Positions 7,084 to 14,482 of a stretch of DNA of 20,489 nucleotides are shown here, in pieces. Location: the NCBI GenBank assembly GCA_045612485.1, contig JAZKZE010000104.1:1-20489 (forward strand), in the 5' to 3' direction. Both the position numbers and the translations under genes were made by a program. Numbering within the stretch: position 1 is the first letter of the stretch; each line of letters opens with the position of its first letter. The stretch is from RGIG5327 sp045612485 (GTDB lineage: Bacteria; Verrucomicrobiota; Lentisphaeria; Victivallales; UBA1829). The notes under the pieces are model-generated. The model was not told where the DNA came from and did not search any database. It worked only from the letters and a program-made list of their open reading frames with translations.

Positions 7084-8442
7084 TTAATTCTTCAGACTGT
7101 GGATGGGGGCGGGGATATGGCCGCCTCTTCCAATGAATACTGCCGGACTCTTTGTATTGACCGGCATAACGGGAGCTTCTCCCAGAAGTCCGCCGAAATT
7201 AAGCGTATCCCCTACATTGTAACCGTAAGCAGGAATGATGCGTACAGCAGTCGTTTTGGTATTGACTACTCCAATGGAGATCTCATCGGCAATGATGCCG
7301 GAAATGATCTCTGCCGTGGTGTCCCCGGGTACTGCGATCATATCCAGACCAACAGAACATACTGCGGTCATGGCTTCCAGTTTTTCCAGAGAAAGGGAAC
7401 CGTCTCTTACCGCCTGGATCATTCCTTCATCTTCGGAAACAGGAATGAAGGCTCCGGAAAGTCCGCCCACGGAGGAAGAAGCCATAACGCCGCCCTTCTT
7501 TACTGCGTCGTTAAGCATGGCAAGACATGCAGTTGTTCCTGCACAGCCGCACTGTTCCAACCCCATGTGTTCCAGAATTCTTGCCACAGAATCTCCTACT
7601 GCGGGAGTGGGGGCAAGGGAAAGGTCAACGATACCGAAAGGTACTCCCAGTCTGCCGGAGGCTTCCTGCGCAACAAGCTGTCCCATACGGGTGATCTTGA
7701 ATGCGGTTTTCTTGATAAGTTCCGCAAGTTCCGCAAGATTGCAGTTGCCTGCCTTTTTGATGGCGGATGCCACTACTCCGGGACCGGATACCCCTACATT
7801 GATAACGGTTTCCGGTTCCCCGATCCCGTGGAACGCTCCCGCCATAAAGGGATTGTCTTCCGGAGCATTGGCAAAGACCACCAGTTTGGCACAGCCGATG
7901 CTGCCCTGATCTTTTGTAAGGTAAGCCGCTTCTTTAATGATCTTGCCCATTTGTGCAACTGCATCCATATTGATCCCGGCCTTTGTGCTTGCCACATTGA
8001 CAGAAGAACATACTCTTTCGGTTTCGGCTAGTGCCCGGGGGATAGTGGAGATCAATGTTCTGCCGCTGTCATTGAAGCCCTTCTGAACAAGGGCGGTATA
8101 GCCGCCAATAAAATTGATGCCCAGATCCTTTGCCGCTCTGTCAAGAGTTTTGGCGATACGGACACAGCCATCAGGGGAAACTCCGCCTGCAACAAGGGCA
8201 ATGGGGGTCACTGATACCCGTTTATTTACAATAGGAATACCGTACATCTTTTCAATTTCATTGCCTGTCCGTACCAGATCCCGGGCATTTTTCATAATTT
8301 TATCATAGATCTTGTCAGCAAGGCGTTTTTCATCATCGCTCTGACAGTCGAAAAGGGAGATCCCCATGGTGATGGTACGGATGTCCAGACACTCCTCACG
8401 GATCATGTGGAGCGTTTCCTGAATATTTTCATGTGAAAGCAT
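7084..8442 (-). CDS. UPF0210 / PFL family protein (DUF711)
   Basis: A 452-residue cytosolic protein of the UPF0210 family, full length for the family (about 450). Recognisable conserved blocks are the N-terminal MIREECLDIRTITMGISLFD (13-32), the glycine-rich GVSGPGVV (217-224), the GCAGTTACLAML cysteine motif (299-310) and the GGLSGAFIPVSEDEG block (326-340). The biochemical function is not established; the name PFL reflects a remote relation to the pyruvate-formate-lyase-like fold, and no glycyl-radical motif is visible to me. GAGG ahead of the ATG is the ribosome site. The gene is 17 bp downstream of an ACT-domain gene, a pairing that recurs in many bacteria and archaea and suggests that the ACT protein controls or partners it through amino-acid sensing. 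Confidence 0.93.
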   Translation of the reverse strand: MLSHENIQETLHMIREECLDIRTITMGISLFDCQSDDEKRLADKIYDKIMKNARDLVRTGNEIEKMYGIPIVNKRVSVTPIALVAGGVSPDGCVRIAKTLDRAAKDLGINFIGGYTALVQKGFNDSGRTLISTIPRALAETERVCSSVNVASTKAGINMDAVAQMGKIIKEAAYLTKDQGSIGCAKLVVFANAPEDNPFMAGAFHGIGEPETVINVGVSGPGVVASAIKKAGNCNLAELAELIKKTAFKITRMGQLVAQEASGRLGVPFGIVDLSLAPTPAVGDSVARILEHMGLEQCGCAGTTACLAMLNDAVKKGGVMASSSVGGLSGAFIPVSEDEGMIQAVRDGSLSLEKLEAMTAVCSVGLDMIAVPGDTTAEIISGIIADEISIGVVNTKTTAVRIIPAYGYNVGDTLNFGGLLGEAPVMPVNTKSPAVFIGRGGHIPAPIHSLKN

Positions 8443-8459
8443 TTTTTACCTCATAAAAC

Positions 8460-8729
8460 TTAAATCTTGTGCATGGCATTGAAAATATCTTCATGCATAG
8501 CATGGATCTGCAAAGAATTTTTTTCGCCCAGAAGGGACATTTTATCCACAAATTCTGTAAAGGGAATGTTGATATGGTCAATATCGGTGATCATGATCAT
8601 AGAGAAATATCCGTGCAGTACAGATTGGGAAATATCCAGAATATTTACATTGTTTTCCGCACAGGAGGCACTGATTTTGGCAATGATGCCTATGGCATCT
8701 TTTCCCACAACAGAGATCACAGCTTTCAT
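8460..8729 (-). CDS. ACT domain-containing protein (UPF0237 type)
   Basis: An 89-residue single-domain protein. It starts with MKAVISVVGKDAIGIIAKIS, the standard ACT opening (beta strand, G-x-D-x-x-G-I-I loop, helix). NNVNILDISQSVLHGYFSMIMI (28-49) forms the second and third strands. ACT domains are small dimeric ligand-binding modules, usually for amino acids, and this one has no fused enzyme. AAAGGAA lies 7 nt before the ATG. It is the first gene of the minus-strand operon with the UPF0210 gene 17 bp downstream, matching the widespread ACT/UPF0210 gene pair. Its job is most likely to regulate the partner protein; the ligand is unknown. Confidence 0.92.
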   Translation of the reverse strand: MKAVISVVGKDAIGIIAKISASCAENNVNILDISQSVLHGYFSMIMITDIDHINIPFTEFVDKMSLLGEKNSLQIHAMHEDIFNAMHKI

Positions 8730-8777
8730 TTTTATTCCTTTCGTTTGAAAATGGCTTTTGATAATTTTTTACCTATT

Positions 8778-8806
8778 AACATACCCCGTTTTCAGCAAAA
8801 AAACAA
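8778..8806 (-). promoter_or_regulatory. Weak predicted promoter of the ACT/UPF0210 operon
   Basis: On the minus strand, TTGTTT (plus positions 8801-8806), a 17-nt spacer and TATGTT (8778-8783) lie about 50 bp before the ACT start and after the terminator of the upstream gene. Spacing is right but both boxes are degenerate. Confidence 0.3.
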
Positions 8807-8860
8807 GGTTATAAATCAATATTTCAGCAATATAGGTATTTTCATAGGATAAAAAACGGA

Positions 8861-8888
8861 AAAACCGGAAAAGGAGCCCTTTTCCGGG
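8861..8888 (-). terminator. Intrinsic terminator of the DUF4886 gene
   Basis: CCGGAAAAGG (8865-8874) and CCTTTTCCGG (8878-8887) form a perfect 10-bp stem with a 3-nt loop. On the minus strand it is followed by TTTTTCCGTTTTTT. It lies about 30 bp beyond the stop of the minus-strand DUF4886 gene. Confidence 0.85.
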
Positions 8889-8918
8889 AACAATGTTTTT
8901 TACAGTTGACTCAACCGT

Positions 8919-9851
8919 TTATTTTACCTGCTTATATCCGGCAAGAGCCCTGGAAGCACTGTTTTTCAGCAGGGCGGCTTCTTTTGCATCAATATTTGCC
9001 GGAACAAAATTGACCTTATCCATTTTGACATCAAAGAGGAACATATACCAGAGTACCGCCTGCATATATTCTCCGTGGAAGTTCAGATGATGACTGTCGG
9101 TATTGAGAACTCTTTTACCGCTTTTTTTATCTTTACGCCAGGAGAATTTTCCCACGGGGTCGCCGGCAATAGAGGGCAGATCCGGATAAGTATAAGTTTT
9201 GCCGGAAACCGCAAACTTTACCGGAGAATCCTTCCGGTAAATCTGCACCGCATCGCCCATGGGGATAACGCGGAACTTGTATTTTTCAGCAAGTTTCCCA
9301 TAAGCCTCTTTGAGTTTTTTATACATGACATCCTGATCGGCGATCAGTTTGGGGAATCGCTTGGAATCGCTCCGGTATGCCCAGGTCTGATGCACAACGA
9401 TTTCAGCATTTTTCTGATATTTGCGGATGTATTTTATAAGATTTCCTGCATAGGGTTCGTAGGTATCAAAATTAAAACTTTTCTGACTGCCCTGCTGAAT
9501 GGTGATAATATCATATTGATTATTTTTCAAAAGCTCATTGATATTGCCTTTGCGGACATCGCCTTTTGCCGGATTTTTTTCAGAATCCCATTTTGTTATC
9601 CTGTACGGGGCGAATTCGGGTTTCTTTTCCGCAGTTGCCAGATAGTTGTAATGGCGGTCAAAAGTACAGCCTCCAATATATGCACTGGTAAGAACCAGTT
9701 TGTTATCAGCGTCTTTACCAACGATCTGCGGCAGATTGCGTCCGACACAAATAGAAAAACTGTTGCCGATCATCAATACCTTAAGCTCTTTTGCCGCCAT
9801 CGGGAAAGCTGCCGCCAGCAGAACTGCGGCAATAAAAACTCTTGCAAACAT
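8919..9851 (-). CDS. Secreted DUF4886 protein, SGNH/GDSL-type hydrolase fold
   Basis: A 310-residue protein with a clear signal peptide (MFARVFIAAVLLAAAFPMAA, cleavage near residue 20). The mature part shows SGNH-type blocks: G29-N30-S31 with the nucleophile serine immediately after the first strand, G60-G61 in YIGGCTFDRH, I118-Q119-Q120-G-S in the third block, and D252-S-H-H255 in the last block as the acid/histidine pair. This arrangement is typical of DUF4886, whose members are presumed carbohydrate or lipid esterases acting outside the cytoplasm. AAGGAGATG precedes the ATG. It appears monocistronic with its own promoter and terminator. Deacetylation of glycans would fit the surrounding carbohydrate genes, but no substrate evidence is present. 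Confidence 0.85.
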   Translation of the reverse strand: MFARVFIAAVLLAAAFPMAAKELKVLMIGNSFSICVGRNLPQIVGKDADNKLVLTSAYIGGCTFDRHYNYLATAEKKPEFAPYRITKWDSEKNPAKGDVRKGNINELLKNNQYDIITIQQGSQKSFNFDTYEPYAGNLIKYIRKYQKNAEIVVHQTWAYRSDSKRFPKLIADQDVMYKKLKEAYGKLAEKYKFRVIPMGDAVQIYRKDSPVKFAVSGKTYTYPDLPSIAGDPVGKFSWRKDKKSGKRVLNTDSHHLNFHGEYMQAVLWYMFLFDVKMDKVNFVPANIDAKEAALLKNSASRALAGYKQVK

Positions 9852-9893
9852 TGTTACATCTCCTTTATTTACTTATGTTTGGTTCTATCTATG

Positions 9894-9921
9894 AATATAA
9901 CATAAAGTTGTTTTTTTTCAA
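9894..9921 (-). promoter_or_regulatory. Predicted promoter of the DUF4886 gene
   Basis: On the minus strand, TTGAAA (plus 9916-9921), a 16-nt spacer and TATATT (9894-9899) lie about 45 bp upstream of the start codon. The -10 box differs from consensus at one position. Confidence 0.55.
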
Positions 9922-10133
9922 ATATGCTTTAAGGAAATAGATCATTATGTTTTTCAACGGTTCATTCGCTCATTTGCCGGGAAAAACAAATTCCTGCCCG
10001 ATCCTTTGGAAATTGGCAACCTTTATCGGGGCCAGTGTCTTTACAAAAATACGGGATAATTGCAATATTGAAGTTTTTTTATGCTCAAATAGAAAAAAGT
10101 TTAAAAAAAAGTGATTTTTTTTGAAAAAAGGAC
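9922..10133. other. AT-rich spacer between divergent genes
   Basis: The divergent intergenic region is 383 bp (9852-10234). Apart from the promoter on each side, this middle part is AT-rich with long A and T runs (around 10073-10130). Such runs could bend DNA or act as an UP element for the downstream promoter. I see no gene or RNA in it. Confidence 0.4.
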
Positions 10134-10161
10134 TTGACAAACGGTGAATGGACGTTATTTT
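10134..10161 (+). promoter_or_regulatory. Predicted strong promoter of the stand-alone RAM-domain gene
   Basis: A perfect -35 box TTGACA (10134-10139), a 16-nt spacer and TATTTT (10156-10161) lie about 75 bp ahead of the start codon. A-tracts just upstream (from about 10091) resemble an UP element. This is the best -35 box in the window. Confidence 0.6.
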
Positions 10162-10234
10162 AGGGCAATAGAGCGGAAGAGTGATTCCTTCCGTAACAAA
10201 AAATAAAAATAAACAATCAGAAAGGAAGTGCCCC

Positions 10235-10579
10235 ATGGTAACAGCAATTATCCTGGTGAATGTGGAACGCGATCTCATTATGGATGTGGTAGATGAAGTC
10301 CTGAAGATCGACGGTATCAAAGAAGTCCATTCCATCGCCGGTGAATATGATTTGGCAGCAATCGCCCGTGTTGAAGACAATCAGCAGCTCTCCATGATCC
10401 TTGCTGATAAAATGTGCCATCAGATCAAAGGCATTACCCATACCAAGACATTGATCTCCCTCGGTTCTTACTACAATTTCGATGTGGAAGCAGCTTTTCC
10501 CTGCAAATGTGCCTGCAAAGCAGCTCCTGCAAAAAAAGCTTCTGCTAAAAAATGTGCCGCAAAAGGCAAAAAGAAATAA
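10235..10579 (+). CDS. Stand-alone Lrp/AsnC ligand-binding (RAM) domain protein with Cys/Lys/Ala-rich tail
   Basis: A 114-residue protein. Residues 1-80 match the Lrp/AsnC C-terminal ligand-binding domain: a first strand AIILVNV, a helix, VHSIAGEYDLAAIARV (31-46), and KGITHTKTLISLGSY (65-79). The usual N-terminal DNA-binding helix-turn-helix is absent. Stand-alone versions occur in several phyla and form amino-acid-binding oligomers. Residues 89-114 are an added basic tail with CKCAC-type cysteines (90, 92, 94, 107) and AKK repeats like those in histone H1-type tails. The start is ATG 10235 because AAAGGAAG (10221-10228) lies 6 nt before it; the longer frame from 10181 is not supported. A good promoter and a strong terminator make it a single-gene unit. 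It may sense amino acids and act on DNA, RNA or a metal through the tail, which is inference. Confidence 0.85.
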   Translation: MVTAIILVNVERDLIMDVVDEVLKIDGIKEVHSIAGEYDLAAIARVEDNQQLSMILADKMCHQIKGITHTKTLISLGSYYNFDVEAAFPCKCACKAAPAKKASAKKCAAKGKKK

Positions 10580-10619
10580 AATGGATATTATCCTGTAAAG
10601 ATACAGGTTTACTTTTCAG

Positions 10620-10648
10620 GACCCGGTGGATTCCGCCGGGTCTTTTTT
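10620..10648 (+). terminator. Intrinsic terminator of the RAM-domain gene
   Basis: GACCCGGTGG (10620-10629) pairs with CCGCCGGGTC (10633-10642) with one G-U pair and a 3-nt loop, followed by TTTTTT at 10643-10648. Confidence 0.92.
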
Positions 10649-10734
10649 GTTTTATTCAGTATGGTCTTCCGGCAGAATTTTTTTATGAAAAAGGGAAAAT
10701 CACACTGTAAAAAAGTTTTTTCTGTGCTATTGTA

Positions 10735-10746
10735 TTTACCTGTAAA
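10735..10746. promoter_or_regulatory. Short palindrome upstream of the large cytosolic enzyme
   Basis: TTTACCTGTAAA is an inverted repeat (TTTAC, CT, GTAAA) 75 bp upstream of the start codon, in a leader where I find no convincing promoter boxes. It could be an operator half-site pair, but one 12-bp AT-rich palindrome can arise by chance. Confidence 0.2.
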
Positions 10747-10820
10747 GAAAATTTTTTATTTTGTCAATACTAAAAAATCCGTCTTTTTACGGCGGATAAA
10801 ACAACTTTCAGGAGAAAAAA

Positions 10821-13800
10821 ATGGGTAAAAAAACAAGTGCCCTCATTTTGCTTTTCAAAGAAGATTTTACTTCAGACTGCGGCGGGCTTCCCGGTTCATG
10901 GTATGTGGAACAGGAATCAGATATGCCTCATGTCCCTGCCATTGAAAGCGGGGAAAACTGCATCAATTTTCTTTCCGCTGGCAATAAGTTCCTCCCTGTG
11001 ATCCCTGACACAAAAGATGCAAAAGTTGACTTTACCTTTTCCGTCAACTACGGTGCTGCCGACAGATTCGGCTTCATGATCTCTTTCCGCTACGATTCTT
11101 TCACCAGAAAAGGTCAGTACATCCGTTTGAGCAATGCCCGGGAAAGTGATGAAGTTGTCATTGAATACGGAAATACCTCCCTCAATTATTACAAAGGGGA
11201 AAAAGCATTTACTTTCAAAAGCAGTAAAGAAGAGTTTTCCAAACCTATTGATGTATCTCTGAACATCAAAGGAAAAACTGCGGAAATAACTGCTCTGGGC
11301 AAAAAATTCAAATTTACCGTGAAAGAAGGGGAAGGAAAAATCGCGTTTGCCCGTGAACATTTCTGGGATGTTCTGAAACTTACCTCCTTTTCCATTATGG
11401 GCAATGCCCCGCAGACAAAAACAAAGGATACCTCCTTTACTGTTATGCTGCCGGACAGTCTCACCCATTATCCTGTTTACTGCGATGTGGTGCTGAAAGA
11501 TTACGGCAACTGTATGGATGCGGATCTCTCTTTCCATGGCGGCGTATCGGAAACCCCTATCGGGGAAGGCAATTACCACGGGAAACGGGCAGATATGATG
11601 ACCAACCCCTATCTCAAAGTATTGACTGAAGATTCCTCACAGAAATTTATCGTATGCAAAGATACCATTGTGATGGTCCCTCCCGGAAATGCCGCTAAAT
11701 TTTTCTACGGGATCATTTATCACAAATATGAATGGCCCTTCAAACGCAATGTGCGTTTTATGAAACCCCAGGGAAAATTTGACCTTGCAGTGGGATTTGA
11801 ATCCTGGCACCATACTGTCAACCCCAATGAAGAATTGAATCCTGCGGAAACTGTTTTCACAACAAAAGGAAAACTTCTTTACAGCGGTCTGGGGATCTCC
11901 GACAGGGAAAATACTCTTGTGGAATTTCTCTCCCAGGAAGATAAGGAGATCGTGAAACGTATCCCCAAAAATGATCTGCGTTATGAAAAAGCCGTCAACT
12001 TTGCCAAAAAGAATCACTACTTCTTTGAAAAGGAAAAGATGGAATTTTCCATCCGGATCACCTCATTGAAAGCGTTGCCGGAGATTTTTGAAGTAAACTT
12101 GCTGGATGCGTTCCTGCGTCCGCTGGAAGCACTGGATTTCGATGTTATAAGCAGAAAAATCAAAAACGGTGTGAAATATTATGATGAACGGGAGATCGTT
12201 GTCAAGCCTCTTAAAAAACTTGCCTGCGGTGTTTATCATATCTCCATAACCTCCCTTGATCCCAGTGCGGAAAAACTTTATGACTATGCTGCATTTGAAG
12301 TAATGAGCAGGGATAAAGACGCTCTGCCCCCGCCGCTGATTTCCGGGCTGCCCTTCCTGTATAATGCAAGAACAGAAACAAGAGGACTTCTTACTGACTC
12401 CTTCGACCCCTGGATGAATGTGTGTGCCGATGAAGGGCATTATACTGCCTGTACTGTTATGCTGCCTGAAAACTTCAGCCGCTACAAAATGGCTCCCACT
12501 CTGAAAGCATACGGAAGGGAAAACTTCTCCTGGATCGGAACAAGAACTCTGGATAAACCGGATTGGCGCGATCATCTGGATGTTGTCAAAGATTCCAAAT
12601 ATGTGAATGTGGGTAACCACCCCTATGCAGGCAACCTTACCTGGAACTGGATGTACACCGGCGAACGGTTTAAAATCGTTATTGACTTCCTTAAAAAGAT
12701 CAAAAAGACTCCCATTGATATTGCCAATCTGGAAAAAGTGTATGAAAAAGGGGAATGTCTGCCCCACAGCGATTTTCTGCTGCTTGCCAAAAACCATTGG
12801 GAGGATTTCCTGGATTACTTTAATGATGTAAATCTGGAAATGACAGGAAAACTTCTTGCAGAACTGCGTAAAGTACAGCCCAATGTGAAGTTTGCCACCT
12901 ACGGCCCTTATGCCGTTTATGGTTCCGCACTGAAAAGCGGGGAAAGTGTCCGTATGAACGGTTCTTTGAAGATCCCGCCGGAAATGGTTGCATTCTGGCA
13001 GTATGAAGATTATCCTCTCTCCTGCGGATACTCTCTGGATTACGGACTCTTCTTCCTTACAGGAGCCCTTCTTCACATGCCCGGAGCCCATATCTATCCG
13101 GAAGTGTATGGCGGAAGCAAACTGCGTAACGGTTGTCCCGATGGTGCCGTATTCTATGCCTTCCCGCCCTTCGGTTGCGGCAGAGGGCCTGTAAAGGAAC
13201 GTTCTGAAAAATTCCTGACCCGTCAGATCGCAAACTTCTGTTTCGGTACAGGACATCTTACGGATAACGGCTTTGAATTCTGGTCAAGAAGAGGCTTCCA
13301 GGCTATGCGTTTCACCCGCAGATGGTTTGAAGCAGTTCTGCGTATCTGGCCTCTCGTTCTGGAACAGACTCCGGTACGGCCGCTGCGCAGTGCCGCTTAC
13401 GTTTTGAGCCGGGATTCCCGCCGGGCAAATAATGAAATCTCCATTAAAGATGACTTTGATGTCCGTCAGACTGCCACAGAGGGTGTTCCCTACATTTATC
13501 TTTGTGCCGCTTCCGCCGGGGTATGTGCCGGCTTCCAGCTTAAAGATGAAAATATGGATCAGCTTTCCGCCGGTCAGGTGGATACTCTCGTTCTTCCCCC
13601 CACAAAGGGTATGAGCAAAAAGGTCATTGCAAAAATCCGCAAACTGCATGAAGAAGGGGTCAACCTCATTGCCTGTCAGAGAGTGGATGGACTGGAAGAC
13701 ATCTTCGGGGTGAAAGATACCGGCAAAAAACGCCGTATCACCAAAGTAACAGGCACAAAAGGTTTCTTTGCAGATTTGAGTGACTATTGTGACGATGAAG

Positions 13801-14270
13801 AATGTACCGGCTCCTACAAGGCGGACGGGGCGGAAGTTCTGCTGAAGGCGGAAATACCTGTCCTTACTCTCAAAAAGAACAAAAAGGCTTCTGCCGCCTT
13901 CTTCAATGTGCCGCCCAATAAAGTACATGAAAACGGCTTGCGTCAGAGAGTATATGGCAACAGCAGTATCAGCGTGCTGATGGAAAAAGCCACAAGCGAA
14001 CTTATGAAACAGTTTGCGGCAAGCGGAATATCCATTTCTTCCGGCCGTCTGCTGGGTTGTCATACAAAGGATGGCGGAATTCTTACCATTATCATGAATC
14101 CCTCCGACGAAAAAGAGCTTGTTACAAGCATCACCGTTGAGAAAAAAGGACTTTTCGCAAAAGATCCGGAAGTCAATGCGGATGTGACCATCATTGAAGA
14201 AACAGAAGAAAGCCGTACTTTCCGTGTCCATTTGGACAAAGGGGATTACCTTACCATGTTCTTCAAATAA
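10821..14270 (+). CDS. Large multidomain cytosolic protein, putative glycoside hydrolase of unassigned family
   Basis: An 1149-residue protein that I cannot place in a named family. Residues about 10-200 look like a beta-sandwich (LLFKEDFTSDCGGLPGSWYV opening, DRFGFMISFRYDS) of the laminin-G/concanavalin or DUF1080-like jelly-roll type. Residues about 215-515 contain further beta-rich segments. Residues about 530-860 resemble a TIM-barrel: C-A-D537-E538-G-H, a helix-rich section with LNVGN-like NVGNHPYAG, PNVKFATYGPYAVYG, and YPE761VYGG as acidic candidates. Residues about 905-975 resemble the Rossmann-like trimerisation domain of GH42-type enzymes (QVDTLVLPPTKGMSK, then EEGVNLIACQ), and the end is again beta-rich. 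The N-terminus MGKKTSALILLF is too short a hydrophobic stretch for a convincing signal peptide. AGGAG at 10810-10814 sets the start. It sits just upstream of a GntR/LacI-type regulator and secreted beta-helix genes, consistent with intracellular sugar-oligomer degradation. Confidence 0.6.
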   Translation: MGKKTSALILLFKEDFTSDCGGLPGSWYVEQESDMPHVPAIESGENCINFLSAGNKFLPVIPDTKDAKVDFTFSVNYGAADRFGFMISFRYDSFTRKGQYIRLSNARESDEVVIEYGNTSLNYYKGEKAFTFKSSKEEFSKPIDVSLNIKGKTAEITALGKKFKFTVKEGEGKIAFAREHFWDVLKLTSFSIMGNAPQTKTKDTSFTVMLPDSLTHYPVYCDVVLKDYGNCMDADLSFHGGVSETPIGEGNYHGKRADMMTNPYLKVLTEDSSQKFIVCKDTIVMVPPGNAAKFFYGIIYHKYEWPFKRNVRFMKPQGKFDLAVGFESWHHTVNPNEELNPAETVFTTKGKLLYSGLGISDRENTLVEFLSQEDKEIVKRIPKNDLRYEKAVNFAKKNHYFFEKEKMEFSIRITSLKALPEIFEVNLLDAFLRPLEALDFDVISRKIKNGVKYYDEREIVVKPLKKLACGVYHISITSLDPSAEKLYDYAAFEVMSRDKDALPPPLISGLPFLYNARTETRGLLTDSFDPWMNVCADEGHYTACTVMLPENFSRYKMAPTLKAYGRENFSWIGTRTLDKPDWRDHLDVVKDSKYVNVGNHPYAGNLTWNWMYTGERFKIVIDFLKKIKKTPIDIANLEKVYEKGECLPHSDFLLLAKNHWEDFLDYFNDVNLEMTGKLLAELRKVQPNVKFATYGPYAVYGSALKSGESVRMNGSLKIPPEMVAFWQYEDYPLSCGYSLDYGLFFLTGALLHMPGAHIYPEVYGGSKLRNGCPDGAVFYAFPPFGCGRGPVKERSEKFLTRQIANFCFGTGHLTDNGFEFWSRRGFQAMRFTRRWFEAVLRIWPLVLEQTPVRPLRSAAYVLSRDSRRANNEISIKDDFDVRQTATEGVPYIYLCAASAGVCAGFQLKDENMDQLSAGQVDTLVLPPTKGMSKKVIAKIRKLHEEGVNLIACQRVDGLEDIFGVKDTGKKRRITKVTGTKGFFADLSDYCDDEECTGSYKADGAEVLLKAEIPVLTLKKNKKASAAFFNVPPNKVHENGLRQRVYGNSSISVLMEKATSELMKQFAASGISISSGRLLGCHTKDGGILTIIMNPSDEKELVTSITVEKKGLFAKDPEVNADVTIIEETEESRTFRVHLDKGDYLTMFFK

Positions 14271-14286
14271 GAAAAAGCAAAAATCC

Positions 14287-14317
14287 AACTGTATCAAATC
14301 CTGTATATGATACAGTT
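14287..14317. repeat. 10-bp inverted repeat after the large enzyme gene
   Basis: AACTGTATCA (14287-14296) and TGATACAGTT (14308-14317) are perfect reverse complements with an 11-nt spacer, 17 bp after the stop codon. There is no T run directly after, so it is not a standard intrinsic terminator. It could be a 3'-end stabilising hairpin or an operator. Confidence 0.7.
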
Positions 14318-14321
14318 CTCT

Positions 14322-14376
14322 ACAGGGCAATTTCAATGATTCTGCTGAAAGCGGAAAACATTTGAAGTTGCCCTGT
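14322..14376. repeat. 14-bp inverted repeat with 27-nt loop
   Basis: ACAGGGCAATTTCA (14322-14335) pairs with TGAAGTTGCCCTGT (14363-14376), interrupted only by one G-U pair. No T run follows immediately; a run of seven T occurs later at 14405-14411. It may be an RNA element at the 3' end of the large gene or the remnant of a small inverted-repeat element. Confidence 0.7.
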
Positions 14377-14420
14377 TGTATGATAAAAATAAAATTCTGT
14401 ACAGTTTTTTTATTCTCCCG

Positions 14421-14458
14421 TTTCAAAACTTGAAATGAAGTATCATAGTTACTATATT
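14421..14458 (+). promoter_or_regulatory. Promoter of the regulator operon with two overlapping palindromes
   Basis: TTGAAA (14430-14435), a 17-nt spacer and TATATT (14453-14458) form a near-consensus promoter about 25 bp before the regulator start codon. The -35 box is the right half of the inverted repeat TTTCAA-AAC-TTGAAA (14421-14435). The -10 box overlaps ATAGT-T-ACTAT (14445-14455). Either palindrome is well placed to be the operator of the adjacent GntR/LacI-type regulator, giving autorepression. Confidence 0.6.
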
Positions 14459-14482
14459 GATTATGTAAGGAGAATACTTTAT

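Noticed and set aside
12063..13256. 397-codon open frame antisense to the large enzyme gene
   Set aside because: It is rich in Phe, His and Ile mirrored from sense Lys/Glu and Met/Asp codons, has no start context, and lies fully inside a well-supported gene.
14435..14482. Longer regulator start at ATG 14435
   Set aside because: The codon lies within the -35 box, and a good ribosome site precedes ATG 14483, which also gives the usual GntR N-terminus.
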